The translations under genes were made by a program, and so were the position numbers. Shown here piece after piece: positions 18,946-29,466 of a DNA stretch of 64,000 nucleotides (position 1 is its first letter; the number at the start of each line of letters is the position of its first letter). Source of the stretch: Pseudomonas pharyngis (GTDB lineage Bacteria; Pseudomonadota; Gammaproteobacteria; Pseudomonadales; Pseudomonadaceae); NCBI RefSeq assembly GCF_021602345.1, contig NZ_BQID01000005.1, positions 124,001 to 188,000 of the forward strand. The letters are read 5' to 3'. Under the pieces are notes generated by a model. The model searched no databases. It saw only the letters and a program-made list of their open reading frames with translations, and had not been told where the DNA came from.

Positions 18946-19905
18946 TCAGGCCGCTTCGGCGACCGGCAAACCCAGTAAACGCGAGACCTGATCCGGCTCG
19001 GTTTCACGCCGAAGCACGGTAAACAGCTCAACGGCCTCAGGGTAATTGCGGGTCAGCATGGCCAGCCACTGCTTCAAACGGCCCGGCGACTGGCGCGCGG
19101 TCATTTGCGCTTTGGCTTGCAGCCAGAAGTCCTGGATCAGTGGCATCAGTTCGGTCCAGGTCATCTCGACGACTTCCTCGCCAGCACGGGCGGCGGCGAT
19201 CTGACGGGCCAGATCCGGGCGCGACACCAGACCACGACCGAGCATGATGTCTTCGACGCCGCTGATTTCCCGGCAGCGGCGCCAGTCTTCGACGCTCCAG
19301 ATATCGCCGTTGGCGAACACCGGCACCTTGACCACGTCCTGCACGCGTGGAATCCACTCCCAATGCGCCGGCGGCTTATAGCCGTCGACCTTGGTGCGGG
19401 CGTGAACCACGATGTGCTCGGCGCCGCCCTCGGCCAGCGCCGTGGCGCACACCAGCGCGCCGTCCGGGCTGTCGAACCCCAGGCGCATCTTGGCGGTGAC
19501 GGGAATGTGTGCGGGCACGGCGCGACGCACGTGCTCGACGATCCGGTTGAGCAACTCCGGCTCCTTGAGCAGTACCGCACCGCCGCGGGATTTGTTGACG
19601 GTCTTGGCCGGGCAACCGAAGTTCAGGTCGATCACTTCGGAGCCCAGCTCGCAGGCCAGCGCCGCGTTTTCCGCCAGGCACACCGGATCGGAACCCAGCA
19701 ACTGCACGCGCAGTGGCACGCCGGAAGCGGTGCGGGCACCGTTGAGCAGTTCAGGGCCGAACTTGTGGAAATAGGCCGGGGTCAGCAACTGGTCGTTGAC
19801 CCGAATGAACTCGGTCACGCACCAGTCAATACCGCCAACACGGGTCAGGACATCGCGCAGGATGTCATCGACCAACCCTTCCATCGGCGCCAGAGCAATT
19901 TGCAT
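18946..19905 (-). CDS. dusC: tRNA-dihydrouridine(16) synthase
   Basis: 319 residues from the ATG giving [18 protein letters not shown]; longer in-frame starts add unrelated sequence and overlap the next gene. FMN-dependent TIM barrel that reduces uridine to dihydrouridine in the tRNA D-loop. The catalytic cysteine is in [50 protein letters not shown] and [11 protein letters not shown] are DusC-type segments. Confidence 0.95.
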   Translation of the reverse strand: MQIALAPMEGLVDDILRDVLTRVGGIDWCVTEFIRVNDQLLTPAYFHKFGPELLNGARTASGVPLRVQLLGSDPVCLAENAALACELGSEVIDLNFGCPAKTVNKSRGGAVLLKEPELLNRIVEHVRRAVPAHIPVTAKMRLGFDSPDGALVCATALAEGGAEHIVVHARTKVDGYKPPAHWEWIPRVQDVVKVPVFANGDIWSVEDWRRCREISGVEDIMLGRGLVSRPDLARQIAAARAGEEVVEMTWTELMPLIQDFWLQAKAQMTARQSPGRLKQWLAMLTRNYPEAVELFTVLRRETEPDQVSRLLGLPVAEAA

Positions 19906-19940
19906 GGGAAACACACACTCAAGGAAAAACGTGCGGCAGT

Positions 19941-20402
19941 TTACTGGGTTTCGCGGGCTAAACCCATGTCCGCCGTCTGTATGGCCGGGCCGTAGCCTTC
20001 GATGAACTCGGCAGGCATGCGCTTGGGCCTGCCGGTGGACAGCTCGATGCAGACGAAGGTGGTCTGGGCGCGCAGCAGCGTGGCGTTGTCGCTGGGGCGA
20101 ATCAACTGGAAGTGACGGGTCATTTTCAGGCGCTGATCCCAATCGACGATCCACGTCGCCAATTGCAGCTCGTCGCCTTCGTAGGCGGCGGCCAGGTAAT
20201 CGATTTCGTGTCGCACCACGGCCATCGCCCGATCCAGACGCCGGTACTCGACCAGATCCAGGCCCAGGCGCTGCGAGTGGCGCCAGGCACAACGCTCGAG
20301 CCAGGTCACGTAGACCGCGTTGTTGGCGTGGCCCAGCCCGTCGATGTCCTCGGCGCCCACTTGCAGATCAATGGTAAACGGCGTTGCCCGATCCCAGCCC
20401 AT
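19941..20402 (-). CDS. Acyl-CoA thioesterase, hot-dog fold (4HBT)
   Basis: 153 residues with the single hot-dog domain of the 4-hydroxybenzoyl-CoA thioesterase family: [22 protein letters not shown] contains the H-x-NN helix-start motif, followed by an antiparallel sheet ([47 protein letters not shown]). It probably hydrolyses acyl-CoA; the chain-length preference is not readable. Same strand as dusC and the hydrolase gene, with short gaps of 35 and 47 bases. Confidence 0.88.
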   Translation of the reverse strand: MGWDRATPFTIDLQVGAEDIDGLGHANNAVYVTWLERCAWRHSQRLGLDLVEYRRLDRAMAVVRHEIDYLAAAYEGDELQLATWIVDWDQRLKMTRHFQLIRPSDNATLLRAQTTFVCIELSTGRPKRMPAEFIEGYGPAIQTADMGLARETQ

Positions 20403-20449
20403 GCCCTACTCCCGGTCAGATGATTCAACCGGGGCAGTGTAACGGATGA

Positions 20450-21283
20450 CTAGGCCGATTGCCGCGCCTGAAGGCTGCGCCCGGCCAGCAGTGATAACAC
20501 GCCATCAATCACTCGGGGGTCGGCCAGCACGCGCTGATGGCCGCCGGCTTCCAGGCGCAGCAGGCGACTGTCGAACCAGGATTCGTGGATCAATTGGGAT
20601 TCCTTGACCGAAACGAAGGTGTCGTCCTCGGCATGCACGATCAGGCCTGGCATATCCAGTTGATAGTGGGCGACATCAAGGGTGGCGGCGCGCATGCCGA
20701 CGTCCTGTTCGACCTGACGAATGAACGCCGAGCGGGCCCTGGGCGGCATGCCGACATAACGGGCAAACCCGCGCAACACCCCGAGAATCCGCGCCGGAGC
20801 GGCAATGCTCACGAGGGTTTCGGTGCGCAATCCTAATTGCACCGCCAGCATGGCGCTGGCGCCGCCCATGGAGTGACCGATGACAGCCTGCAACGGAGGC
20901 AATTCGGCAGCGGCTTCAAGCATCGCTCGAGCGAACAGGACCACGTTGGCTTCACGCCCCGGCGAGCGACCGTGGGCCGGGCCATCAAGCGCGACAACGG
21001 TGTAACCCGCTTCAACCAGCGCGGTGATCAACGCGGCAAACTGGGTGGGCCGCCCTTCCCAGCCGTGCATCAGCAAAACAGTCGGGCCTTGCCCCCAGCG
21101 CAGGGCCGAAAGACCGAAGCGCAAGGTGATGCGTTCGGATTTCGCCAGCAGCGGCAATTCCCAGTCCCTCGGTTTATTCACGCGCGGCGTCATGAACGCC
21201 AACCGCATTTTGCTCGCCACCAGTTTCGGTGCGAACCAGCCCAAGGTGCCATTAACGCCGCGAACCCACTTCAACGTGCTCAT
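20450..21283 (-). CDS. Alpha/beta hydrolase
   Basis: 277 residues. The oxyanion segment is VLLMHGWEGRPTQF, the nucleophile elbow is GHSMGGAS, an acid lies in LIVHAEDDTFVS, and the final histidine is in LEAGGHQRVL. This completes a Ser-Asp-His triad of the serine hydrolase family. No signal peptide, and the substrate is unknown. It ends close to the thioesterase gene and starts 30 bases after the TetR gene, so it may belong to a TetR-controlled unit. Confidence 0.88.
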   Translation of the reverse strand: MSTLKWVRGVNGTLGWFAPKLVASKMRLAFMTPRVNKPRDWELPLLAKSERITLRFGLSALRWGQGPTVLLMHGWEGRPTQFAALITALVEAGYTVVALDGPAHGRSPGREANVVLFARAMLEAAAELPPLQAVIGHSMGGASAMLAVQLGLRTETLVSIAAPARILGVLRGFARYVGMPPRARSAFIRQVEQDVGMRAATLDVAHYQLDMPGLIVHAEDDTFVSVKESQLIHESWFDSRLLRLEAGGHQRVLADPRVIDGVLSLLAGRSLQARQSA

Positions 21284-21313
21284 CGCTCTCTCCCCGGGCT
21301 TGTAGCCTTCAGG

Positions 21314-21853
21314 TCAACGCACCGCCGACTTGGCGGCGCGCAGCAATCGATCGGATAAATCCCCAGGCCCCAACGCCCTCGCGAGCGCCAGGCCACCCAC
21401 CATCAAGGCCACGTCGGCCAACGCTTTGTCGGTGTCTTCCGGCGCTGCGGCCAACTGCGCAATCATCAATTCCAAGTGTTCGTTCAACGCCATCCGAAAG
21501 GCCTCCGGCAGACGGCCCAGCTCACCAATGGAGGCCGGAATCGGGCAGGCCGAATCGCTGGAATCGCGATGCTTGCGCGACAGATAGAACGCGGCTACCA
21601 GAGCGCGGCGCTCTTCACCGGTCAGCTCGCTATCCATGTCGGCAATCAGGTCGCGACGGCGACCGAGCAATTGCTTGAACGCCTCAAGCATCATGGCGTC
21701 CTTGCTTTCGAAGTGGGCATAGAAGCCGCCAACGGTCAGGCCGGCCGCACCCATCACTTCGCCCACGCTCGGTTCAGCCGGACCGCGCTGGATCAGTGCA
21801 GCACTGGCGGCCTTGAGAATGCGTTCGCGGGTTTGAGCTTTCTTGTCGTTCAT
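21314..21853 (-). CDS. TetR-family transcriptional regulator
   Basis: 179 residues. Residues about 8-55 form the TetR DNA-binding domain (RERILKAASAALIQRGPAEPSVGEVMGAAGLTVGGFYAHFESKDAMM), and the C-terminal helical ligand domain follows. It heads the run to the hydrolase. A perfect AT-rich inverted repeat directly upstream suggests self-regulation. Confidence 0.93.
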   Translation of the reverse strand: MNDKKAQTRERILKAASAALIQRGPAEPSVGEVMGAAGLTVGGFYAHFESKDAMMLEAFKQLLGRRRDLIADMDSELTGEERRALVAAFYLSRKHRDSSDSACPIPASIGELGRLPEAFRMALNEHLELMIAQLAAAPEDTDKALADVALMVGGLALARALGPGDLSDRLLRAAKSAVR

Positions 21854-21878
21854 CGTCGCCTCCGAATATTACGATAGC

Positions 21879-21901
21879 AATATTATTCTCATAATAATAT
21901 T
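21879..21901. promoter_or_regulatory. Inverted repeat upstream of the TetR gene (probable operator)
   Basis: AATATTATT and AATAATATT form a perfect nine-base-pair inverted repeat around a five-base spacer, 26 bases before the TetR start codon. A further AATATT half-site lies at 21865-21870. Assignment as the operator is inference from position. Confidence 0.6.
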
Positions 21902-22036
21902 CCGCAAGTCACACGCGTGACCGCTGGTCTGAAGCACAGTGTTAAGGAAAAAGAGGATTTGGCCAAACGCCAGACAAACAAAAGGGCCATTCAATAATTG
22001 AATGACCCTTATAAAATCCCGCAGAGCGGGTAATCG

Positions 22037-22112
22037 TGGCGTCCCCTAGGGGACTCGAACCCCTGTTACCGCCGTGAAAGGGCGGTGTCCTAGGCCACTA
22101 GACGAAGGGGAC
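22037..22112 (-). tRNA. tRNA-Glu (TTC), copy 2 in transcription order
   Basis: 76 bases with encoded CCA. Acceptor GTCCCCT / AGGGGAC, anticodon loop CTTTCAC giving TTC, and T-arm GGGGTTCGAACCCC. Same sequence as the copy at 22320-22395. Last gene of the Ala-Glu-Ala-Glu operon. Confidence 0.97.
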
Positions 22113-22190
22113 ACAAACCTTCTGTACAACTGATCAGCGCTGAGTACTGATCGATTCAAGGCCGGTGTGGCCAGACCTTGAACTGTAAAT

Positions 22191-22266
22191 TGGTGGAGCT
22201 AAGCGGGATCGAACCGCTGACCTCCTGCATGCCATGCAGGCGCTCTCCCAGCTGAGCTATAGCCCC
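22191..22266 (-). tRNA. tRNA-Ala (GGC), copy 2 in transcription order
   Basis: 76 bases with encoded CCA. Acceptor GGGGCTA / TAGCTCC, anticodon arm CCTGC-ATGGCAT-GCAGG giving GGC. The anticodon stem and T-stem differ from the other Ala copy by paired changes that keep both helices. Confidence 0.97.
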
Positions 22267-22319
22267 GGATTTTTCGCCTCTCGGCGGAGCGACATCTTGC
22301 AACATCGCTTCTGTAAAAC

Positions 22320-22395
22320 TGGCGTCCCCTAGGGGACTCGAACCCCTGTTACCGCCGTGAAAGGGCGGTGTCCTAGGCCACTAGACGAAGGGGAC
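22320..22395 (-). tRNA. tRNA-Glu (TTC), copy 1 in transcription order
   Basis: 76 bases, with the same cloverleaf and anticodon TTC as the copy at 22037-22112. The spacer after it has the same hairpin-bearing design as the spacer after the other Ala/Glu unit. Confidence 0.97.
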
Positions 22396-22474
22396 GCAAA
22401 CCCTTCTATACAACTGATCAACGCTGAGTGTTGATCGCTTCGAAGCCGGTGTGGCCAGGCTTCGAAGTGTAAAT

Positions 22475-22550
<76 letters not shown>

Positions 22551-22583
22551 TCATCGTTGATGTCATCGCTGAGGACGGGGCGA

Positions 22584-22612
22584 ATCTTAAGGGCGTATCG
22601 AAAGGCTGTCAA
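22584..22612 (-). promoter_or_regulatory. Sigma-70 promoter of the Ala-Glu-Ala-Glu tRNA operon
   Basis: TTGACA (22607-22612) and TAAGAT (22584-22589) with a 17-base spacer, near consensus. A GC-rich discriminator (TCGCCCC) follows, as in stringently controlled stable-RNA promoters, and an AT-rich UP-like stretch (AAAAATTTTGAATTTTTTCAAAA) lies upstream. Confidence 0.85.
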
Positions 22613-22688
22613 ACTTATTTTTGAAAAAATTCAAAATTTTTTGTCGGCATAACAATCACTTACCGCCCTCCCCCCGTAAATTCGGGGG

Positions 22689-22730
22689 AAAACGCCTAAG
22701 GACATGATCAAAAGATCATGACCTTCGGCG
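22689..22730 (-). terminator. Terminator after gltX
   Basis: On the minus strand, CGCC-g-AAGG-t-CATGATC, loop TTTT, GATCATG-t-CCTT-a-GGCG, then TTTT. This is fifteen pairs broken by two mismatches. It lies 23 bases past the gltX stop and separates gltX from the tRNA promoter. Confidence 0.75.
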
Positions 22731-22752
22731 CGTCCTGCAGAGTCAAACGCAA

Positions 22753-24234
22753 TCAGGCGATGGCGCCCAACAGCTTTTCCCACTCTTTGTTTTCTTTCTT
22801 CGACACGCCGCCCAGCAGGTCAATCGCCTGGCGCAGACGGAAACGGGTCAGGTCCGGCCCGAGGATTTCCATCGCATCGAGCACCGACACCGAACTCGCC
22901 TGCCCGGTGATCGCAGCAAACATCAGCGGCATCGCATCACGCAGCTTGAGCTCGAGGGATTCGACCACCGCCTGAATCGTCGCGGTGATGCTGTCCTTCT
23001 CCCACTGACGCAGGCTCTCAAGCTTCCACAGGATCAACTGCATCAGTTGACGAACCTGATCGCCCGACAGCTTTTTCGATTCGAACAGCTTGGCATCCGG
23101 GTTCACGCCACCGGCGAAGAAGAATCCGGCCAGCGGTGCAACCTGGCTGAAGGTTTCGACGCGGCCCTGAACGTGCGGCGCGATCTTCATCATGTATTCG
23201 GAATTGAACGCCCACTTCTGTACGCGAGCGGCGAACTCTTCCACCGGCAGATCACGCAGCCACTGGCCGTTGAGCCACGACAGTTTCTCGATGTCGAAAA
23301 TCGGCCCGCCCAGCGACACGCGCTTGAGGTCGAAGTTGTCGACCATTTCCTGCAGCGAGAACTTCTCGCGCTCGTCCGGCATCGACCAGCCCATGCGGCC
23401 CAGGTAGTTGAGCATCGCCTCAGGCATGAAGCCCATGCGCTCGTAGAACGTCACCGAAGTCGGGTTCTTGCGCTTGGACAGCTTGCTCTTGTCCGGGTTA
23501 CGCAGCAGCGGCATGTAGCACAGCTCCGGCTGTTCCCAGCCGAAGTATTCGTAAAGCAGGATCAGTTTCGGCGCCGACGGCAGCCATTCTTCGCCGCGCA
23601 GCACGTGGGTGATGCCCATCAGGTGATCGTCGACCACGTTGGCCAGGAAGTACGTCGGCAGGCCGTCGGTCTTCATCAGCACTTGCATGTCCATGCGATC
23701 CCACGGGATCTCGACATCGCCACGCAGCATGTCCGGCACCACGCAGACGCCTTCGCTCGGCACCTTCATGCGGATCACGTGCGGCTCGCCGGCAGCCAGG
23801 CGACGGGCGACTTCTTCCTTGGACAGCAACAGTGCCCGGCCGTCGTAACGCGGAGTTTCGCCGCGAGCCATTTGCTCGGCGCGCATCTGGTCCAGCTCTT
23901 CAGCGGTGCAGAAGCACGGGAAGGCGTGGCCCATGTCGACCAGCTGCTGGCAGTACTTCTGGTAGATATCGCCGCGCTCGCTCTGACGGTAAGGACCGTG
24001 CGGGCCGCCGACGTCCGGGCCTTCGCTCCAGTCGATACCCAGCCAGCGCAGGGCGTCGAAGATCTGCTGTTCGGACTCGCGGGTCGAACGCAACTGATCG
24101 GTGTCTTCGATCCGCAGGATAAACTCACCGCCGTGCTGCTTGGCAAAGCAGTAGTTGAACAGTGCGATGTAAGCGGTACCTACGTGGGGATCCCCGGTAG
24201 GCGATGGCGCGATGCGAGTGCGGACGGTGGTCAT
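22753..24234 (-). CDS. gltX: Glutamyl-tRNA synthetase
   Basis: 493 residues from the ATG giving [22 protein letters not shown]; the longer in-frame extension is not conserved. Charges tRNA-Glu. The class I HIGH-type motif is [10 protein letters not shown] near residues 10-19, and the KMSKS-type motif is KSKLSKRKN near residue 240. The C-terminal helical anticodon-binding domain follows. Two tRNA-Glu genes lie directly downstream, a pairing kept in Pseudomonas. Confidence 0.98.
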   Translation of the reverse strand: MTTVRTRIAPSPTGDPHVGTAYIALFNYCFAKQHGGEFILRIEDTDQLRSTRESEQQIFDALRWLGIDWSEGPDVGGPHGPYRQSERGDIYQKYCQQLVDMGHAFPCFCTAEELDQMRAEQMARGETPRYDGRALLLSKEEVARRLAAGEPHVIRMKVPSEGVCVVPDMLRGDVEIPWDRMDMQVLMKTDGLPTYFLANVVDDHLMGITHVLRGEEWLPSAPKLILLYEYFGWEQPELCYMPLLRNPDKSKLSKRKNPTSVTFYERMGFMPEAMLNYLGRMGWSMPDEREKFSLQEMVDNFDLKRVSLGGPIFDIEKLSWLNGQWLRDLPVEEFAARVQKWAFNSEYMMKIAPHVQGRVETFSQVAPLAGFFFAGGVNPDAKLFESKKLSGDQVRQLMQLILWKLESLRQWEKDSITATIQAVVESLELKLRDAMPLMFAAITGQASSVSVLDAMEILGPDLTRFRLRQAIDLLGGVSKKENKEWEKLLGAIA

Positions 24235-24458
24235 GGCATGTCTCGAAAAGAATGAAAAGCAAAGAACGATCAAGCGGCGAATGGTAACAGGCGACACCCG
24301 CCCCGCTCCAGCGGGCAGGGCATTTAAGCCAAGGTTGCGTCTGGAACGCCCGTTGGCCGTGGTGAATGGCCGAATATCAACAGACGGCATTTACCGCTCA
24401 TCGGCTGTGTGCCAGATTCGCCTGCTGATAACTTTCCTTACAATTCCTCGACTACAGT

Positions 24459-25514
24459 TTGCCCATGCCTGCCCAACTCAAGCGTCGCCTGTTCATTTTC
24501 CTGTTGCTGGTCCTGCTGATTGCCGGGGGCTTTTTCGCCCATTGGTTTTTCAAGGGACGCTTTTATGAAAGCACCGACAACGCCTATGTCCAGGGTGAAA
24601 TCACCCGCGTGTCGAGCCAGTTGAGCGCACGCATCGAGGAAGTGCTGGTGCAGGACAACCAGCATGTGGAAAAAGGCCAGTTGCTGATTCGTCTCGAACC
24701 GAATGATTTCCGTCTCGCCGTCGATCGCGCCAATGCCGCCCTCGCCACCCGCGAAGCCGAACGCCTGCAGGCCCAGAGCAAATTGACTCAGCAATCGAGC
24801 CTGATCGCCGCCAGCGATGCGCAAGTGGCAACCACGCAAGCCACCCTCGGGCGCTCGCAGATGGATTTGTCGCGGGCAGAAACCCTGCGTAAACCCGGCT
24901 ACGTCTCCGAGGAGCGGGTCACCACCCTCTCCGCCGACGCTCATATCGCCCGCTCGCAAGTGGCCAAGGCCCAGGCCGATGCCCAGAGCCAGCGCCAGCA
25001 GGTCAACGCGCTGACCGCCGAGATCAAACGCCTCGATGCGCAGATCGCCAACGCCCGCGCCGACCTCGCCCAAGCCGAACTGAACCTGACCCGCAGCGAA
25101 ATCCACGCACCGATCAGCGGCCTGATCGGCCAGCGTGCCGCGCGCAATGGTCAGGTGGTGCAGGCCGGCGCCTATCTGCTTTCAATCGTTCCGGACGAAG
25201 ACATTTGGGTGCAGGCCAATTTCAAGGAAACCCAAATCGGTCACATGCAGCCGGGCCAGAAAGCCGAGCTGCTTTTCGATGCCTACGGCGATACGCCGAT
25301 CGAGGCCCGGGTCGACAGCCTGTTCGCCGCCTCCGGCGCGCAGTTCAGCCTGTTGCCGCCGGACAACGCCACCGGCAACTTCACCAAGGTCGTGCAGCGG
25401 ATTCCGGTCAAGCTGACCTTCAAGGCCGATAACCCGCTGCACGGCAAGATCCGTCCGGGCATGTCCGTCACCGCCACCGTGAATATCAAAGACACCGCCG
25501 ACAATGGCCGGTGA
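24459..25514 (+). CDS. HlyD/EmrA-family periplasmic adaptor of an efflux pump
   Basis: 351 residues. One N-terminal membrane anchor (RRLFIFLLLVLLIAGGFFAHWFF, residues 9-31), then a split lipoyl domain (YVQGEITRVSSQLSARIEEVLVQDNQHVEKGQLLIRL), a long coiled-coil hairpin (about 85-190, rich in Ala/Gln/Arg), and a beta-barrel (IHAPISGLIGQRAARNGQVVQAGAYLLSIVPDEDIWVQANFKETQI). It links the inner-membrane MFS pump to an outer-membrane channel. It overlaps the downstream transporter gene by 11 bases. No outer-membrane component is adjacent. Confidence 0.93.
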   Translation: MPMPAQLKRRLFIFLLLVLLIAGGFFAHWFFKGRFYESTDNAYVQGEITRVSSQLSARIEEVLVQDNQHVEKGQLLIRLEPNDFRLAVDRANAALATREAERLQAQSKLTQQSSLIAASDAQVATTQATLGRSQMDLSRAETLRKPGYVSEERVTTLSADAHIARSQVAKAQADAQSQRQQVNALTAEIKRLDAQIANARADLAQAELNLTRSEIHAPISGLIGQRAARNGQVVQAGAYLLSIVPDEDIWVQANFKETQIGHMQPGQKAELLFDAYGDTPIEARVDSLFAASGAQFSLLPPDNATGNFTKVVQRIPVKLTFKADNPLHGKIRPGMSVTATVNIKDTADNGR

Positions 25515-27054
25515 TTCGCTGATCCGCCCGGTCGGCGAACCGACCCGGCGGGACTGGATTGCGGTGATGAGCGTGATGCTCGGCGCCTTCATGGCAGTGC
25601 TCGACATCCAGATCACCAACTCCTCGCTCAAGGATATTCAGGGCGCCCTGTCGGCGACGCTGGAAGAAGGCTCGTGGATTTCGACGTCTTATCTGGTGGC
25701 GGAAATCATCATGATCCCGCTGACCGCCTGGCTGGTGCAGTTGCTGTCGGCACGGCGGCTGGCAGTGTGGGTGTCGCTGGGGTTTCTGATTTCGTCGCTG
25801 CTGTGCTCGATGGCCTGGAGTCTGGAGAGCATGATCGTGTTTCGCGCCATGCAGGGCTTCACCGGCGGCGCGCTGATCCCGCTGGCGTTCACCCTGACCC
25901 TGATCAAACTCCCCGAACATCACCGCGCCAAAGGCATGGCGATGTTTGCCATGACCGCTACCTTCGCCCCGTCCATCGGCCCGACCCTCGGCGGCTGGCT
26001 CACGGAGAACTGGGGCTGGGAATACATCTTCTATATCAACATCCCGCCGGGCCTGATCATGATCGCCGGGCTGATGTACGGCCTGGAGAAAAAAGAAGCG
26101 CATTGGGAGCTGCTGAAAAGCACCGATTACACCGGCATTCTCACCCTGGGTATCGGCCTCGGTTGCCTGCAGGTTTTTCTTGAGGAAGGCCATCGCAAGG
26201 ACTGGCTGGAATCGAGCCTGATCGTGACGCTGGGCAGCATCGCCCTGCTGAGCCTGATCACCTTTGTGATCGTGCAGATTTCCAAGCCCAATCCGCTGAT
26301 CAACCTGGGCATCCTGCGCAACCGCAATTTCGGGCTGTCGAGTATTTCCAGCCTCGGCATGGGCGTTGGGCTGTACGGTTCGATCTATCTGCTGCCGCTG
26401 TATCTGGCGCAGATCCAGAACTACAACGCCCTGCAGATCGGCGAAGTGATCATGTGGATGGGCGTGCCGCAGCTGTTTCTGATTCCGCTGGTGCCGAAAC
26501 TGATGAAATTCGTCTCGCCGAAATGGCTGTGCACGATCGGATTCGGCCTGTTCGGGCTGGCGAGTTTTTCCTCCGGCGTGCTCAACCCGGATTTCGCCGG
26601 GCCGCAGTTCAACCAGATCCAGATCATCCGCGCACTGGGCCAGCCGCTGATCATGGTGACCATTTCGCTGATCGCCACGGCGTACATCCTGCCGCAGGAC
26701 GCGGGCTCGGCATCGAGCCTGTTCAACATTTTGCGCAACCTCGGCGGCGCCATCGGCATCGCTCTGCTCGCCACCCTGCTGGATGCGCGCACCAAGACCT
26801 ACTTCGATTACCTGCGTGAAGCGGTGGTGCCGACCAATCCGCAGGTGGCCGAACGCCTGGCGTCGATGACTGATCGCTTCGGCAGTGACACGGCGGCGCT
26901 GGGCAAGTTGAGCGAGATCGTGCATCAGCAGGCGCTGATCATGGCCTACAACGATGCGTTTCATTTTGTCGGGATTGCGCTGGGGATCAGCATGTTGGCG
27001 ATTTTGCTGACCAAGAAATTGCCCGCCGGACTGAAGGCCGGCGAGGCACATTAA
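25504..27054 (+). CDS. DHA2-family MFS multidrug efflux permease (EmrB-like)
   Basis: 516 residues with about 14 hydrophobic segments, the DHA2 count. The proton-antiporter motif region LDIQITNSSLKDIQGALSATLEEGSWISTSYLVAEIIMIPLTAWL matches EmrB-type proteins, and LPEHHRAKGMAMF and FAPSIGPTLGGWLTENWGWEYIFYINIPPG are motif C and loop signatures. Translationally coupled to the adaptor. Substrates are likely hydrophobic drugs or metabolites; none can be named. Confidence 0.94.
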   Translation: MAGDSLIRPVGEPTRRDWIAVMSVMLGAFMAVLDIQITNSSLKDIQGALSATLEEGSWISTSYLVAEIIMIPLTAWLVQLLSARRLAVWVSLGFLISSLLCSMAWSLESMIVFRAMQGFTGGALIPLAFTLTLIKLPEHHRAKGMAMFAMTATFAPSIGPTLGGWLTENWGWEYIFYINIPPGLIMIAGLMYGLEKKEAHWELLKSTDYTGILTLGIGLGCLQVFLEEGHRKDWLESSLIVTLGSIALLSLITFVIVQISKPNPLINLGILRNRNFGLSSISSLGMGVGLYGSIYLLPLYLAQIQNYNALQIGEVIMWMGVPQLFLIPLVPKLMKFVSPKWLCTIGFGLFGLASFSSGVLNPDFAGPQFNQIQIIRALGQPLIMVTISLIATAYILPQDAGSASSLFNILRNLGGAIGIALLATLLDARTKTYFDYLREAVVPTNPQVAERLASMTDRFGSDTAALGKLSEIVHQQALIMAYNDAFHFVGIALGISMLAILLTKKLPAGLKAGEAH

Positions 27055-27060
27055 CCTTGA

Positions 27061-27113
27061 GCGGACGCAGAGCGTCCAGGGCTGCATTCCCACGCAGAGC
27101 GTGGGAACGATCC
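27061..27113. repeat. Dispersed 53-bp double-hairpin repeat, copy 2
   Basis: Carries GGACGC-AGA-GCGTCC and TTCCCACGC-AGA-GCGTGGGAA, two perfect small hairpins. The same arrangement as at 3204-3256, with about five differences. It lies between the convergent permease and uvrB genes and touches the uvrB stop. Confidence 0.7.
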
Positions 27114-27114
27114 G

Positions 27115-29130
27115 TTAAACGGCCAACAGCCGCTCACGCAGCTTGGCGATTTCGTCGCGCATCTGCGCCGCGGCTTCGAATTCCAGGTCGCGGGCCAGCT
27201 GATACATCTTCTCTTCCAGTTGACGGATGCGCTTGGTGATCTCGCTCGGTGAGCGCAGTTCGGCTTCGTACTTGGCGTTTTCTTCGGCGGCCTTGGCCAT
27301 GCCTTTGCGCTTCTTGCTGCGCGAACCGGGCACGGTGGCGCCTTCCATGATGTCGGCGACGTCCTTGAACACGCCCTTCGGCGTGATGCCGTTGGCCAGG
27401 TTGAAGGCGATCTGCTTGTCGCGACGGCGCTCGGTTTCGCCAATCGCCCGCTCCATCGAACCGGTGATGCGATCCGCGTAGAGGATCGCTCGACCATTGA
27501 GGTTACGCGCCGCCCGGCCGATGGTCTGGATCAGCGACCGCTCGGAACGCAGGAAACCTTCCTTGTCCGCGTCGAGAATCGCCACCAGCGACACTTCCGG
27601 CATGTCCAGACCTTCACGCAGCAGGTTGATCCCCACCAGCACATCAAAAGTACCCAGACGCAGGTCGCGGATGATTTCCACCCGCTCGACGGTGTCGATG
27701 TCCGAGTGCAGATAACGCACACGCACGCCGTGATCGGCCAGGTAATCGGTCAGATCTTCGGCCATGCGCTTGGTCAGCGTGGTGACCAGCACTCGCTCCT
27801 CTACCGCGACGCGCTTGGTGATTTCCGAGAGCAGATCGTCGACCTGGGTCAGCGCCGGGCGCACTTCAACCTGCGGGTCGACCAGACCGGTCGGGCGCAC
27901 AACCTGTTCGATCACCCGGCCGGCGTGTTCGGCTTCGTAGTTGCCGGGCGTGGCCGAGACGAAAATCGTCTGCGGGCTGACCCCTTCCCACTCGTCGAAG
28001 CGCATCGGCCGGTTGTCCAGCGCCGATGGCAGGCGGAAGCCGTATTCCACCAGGGTCTCTTTACGCGAGCGGTCGCCCTTATACATCGCGCCGACCTGCG
28101 GCACGCTGACGTGGGATTCGTCGATCACCAGCAAGGCGTCGGCCGGCAGGTAATCGTAGAGCGTCGGCGGCGCCGCACCGGCCGGACGACCCGACAGATA
28201 GCGCGAGTAGTTTTCGATGCCGTTGCAATAACCGAGTTCGAGGATCATCTCCAGGTCAAATCGGGTGCGCTGCTCCAGGCGCTGGGCTTCCACCAGTTTG
28301 TTGTTGTTGCGCAGGTATTCCAGGCGCTCCTGCAACTCGACCTTGATCCCCTCGATGGCGTCGAGCAGGGTTTCCCGAGGCGTCACGTAGTGGCTTTTCG
28401 GATAGAAGGTGAAGCGCGGCAGCTTGCGGATGACCTCGCCGGTCAGCGGGTCGAACGCGGAAATGCTCTCCACTTCGTCATCGAACAACTCGATGCGGAT
28501 CGCTTCGAGGTCGGATTCCGCCGGGTAGATGTCGATCACATCGCCGCGCACCCGGAAGGTCGCACGGGCGAAATCCATGTCGTTGCGGGTGTATTGCAGG
28601 TCGGCCAGCCGCCGCACCAGCGCACGCTGGTCGAGCTTGTCGCCGCGATCGACGTGCAAGACCATTTTCAAATAGGTTTCCGGACTGCCCAGACCGTAGA
28701 TGCACGAGACCGTGGTGACGATGATCGCGTCCTTGCGCTCCAGCAACGCCTTGGTCGCTGACAGGCGCATCTGCTCGATGTGGTCGTTGATCGACGCATC
28801 CTTCTCGATAAAGGTGTCGGACGACGGCACATAGGCTTCGGGCTGGTAGTAGTCGTAGTAGGAAACGAAGTACTCGACGGCGTTGTTCGGAAAGAACGAC
28901 TTGAACTCGCCGTACAACTGCGCGGCCAGCGTCTTGTTCGGCGCCAGCACCAGGGTCGGGCGCTGCACCTGGGCGATGACGTTGGCGATGCTGAAGGTCT
29001 TGCCCGACCCGGTCACCCCGAGCAGCGTCTGGTGCGACAGCCCGGCTTCGATGCCTTCGACCATCAGGCGAATGGCTTCGGGTTGATCGCCGGCGGGGTC
29101 GAAACGGGTGACGAGCTGGAATTCAGACAT
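27115..29130 (-). CDS. uvrB: Excinuclease ABC subunit B
   Basis: 671 residues from the ATG giving [20 protein letters not shown]. Helicase-like damage-verification subunit of nucleotide excision repair. Walker A is [16 protein letters not shown] (about residues 35-50); the beta-hairpin [29 protein letters not shown] box ([13 protein letters not shown]), and motifs V/VI ([38 protein letters not shown]) follow. The C-terminal UVR domain is [31 protein letters not shown]. No LexA box is apparent upstream. Confidence 0.98.
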
Positions 29131-29466
29131 AAACACCTCTGGAATCGCGACGCTGCTGGCAAACCGCAGCACCACGAGAATGACCGCAAACGACCGATGT
29201 CGCGCAAGAAAAAACGAAGATTGTGCTGAATGTGGAGCCGATTGCCTCGCCTTTCAAGGCAAACGTCCTACATCCGGTAAAGTCTCCGACAGATGCATTC
29301 GACTAACGGTCGAGAAATAATCGGAAAAACTTACCTTAAAAGCCGATTCGCCTGTCGCCATTGATCGATGATGGCCTCTATACTAGCTCCCCGTTTGTGC
29401 ACCGCTCTAGTGCATTCGGCTGGAGCGCCACACGTCCCTCCACTCTCCAATAGAGCTGCCGTAAAA
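29131..29466. other. Intergenic region between divergent uvrB and aminotransferase genes
   Basis: 336 bases. No convincing gene, RNA or SOS box was found. It must carry both promoters. TATACT at about 29379-29384 is a candidate -10 for the aminotransferase but lacks a good -35 partner. Confidence 0.5.
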
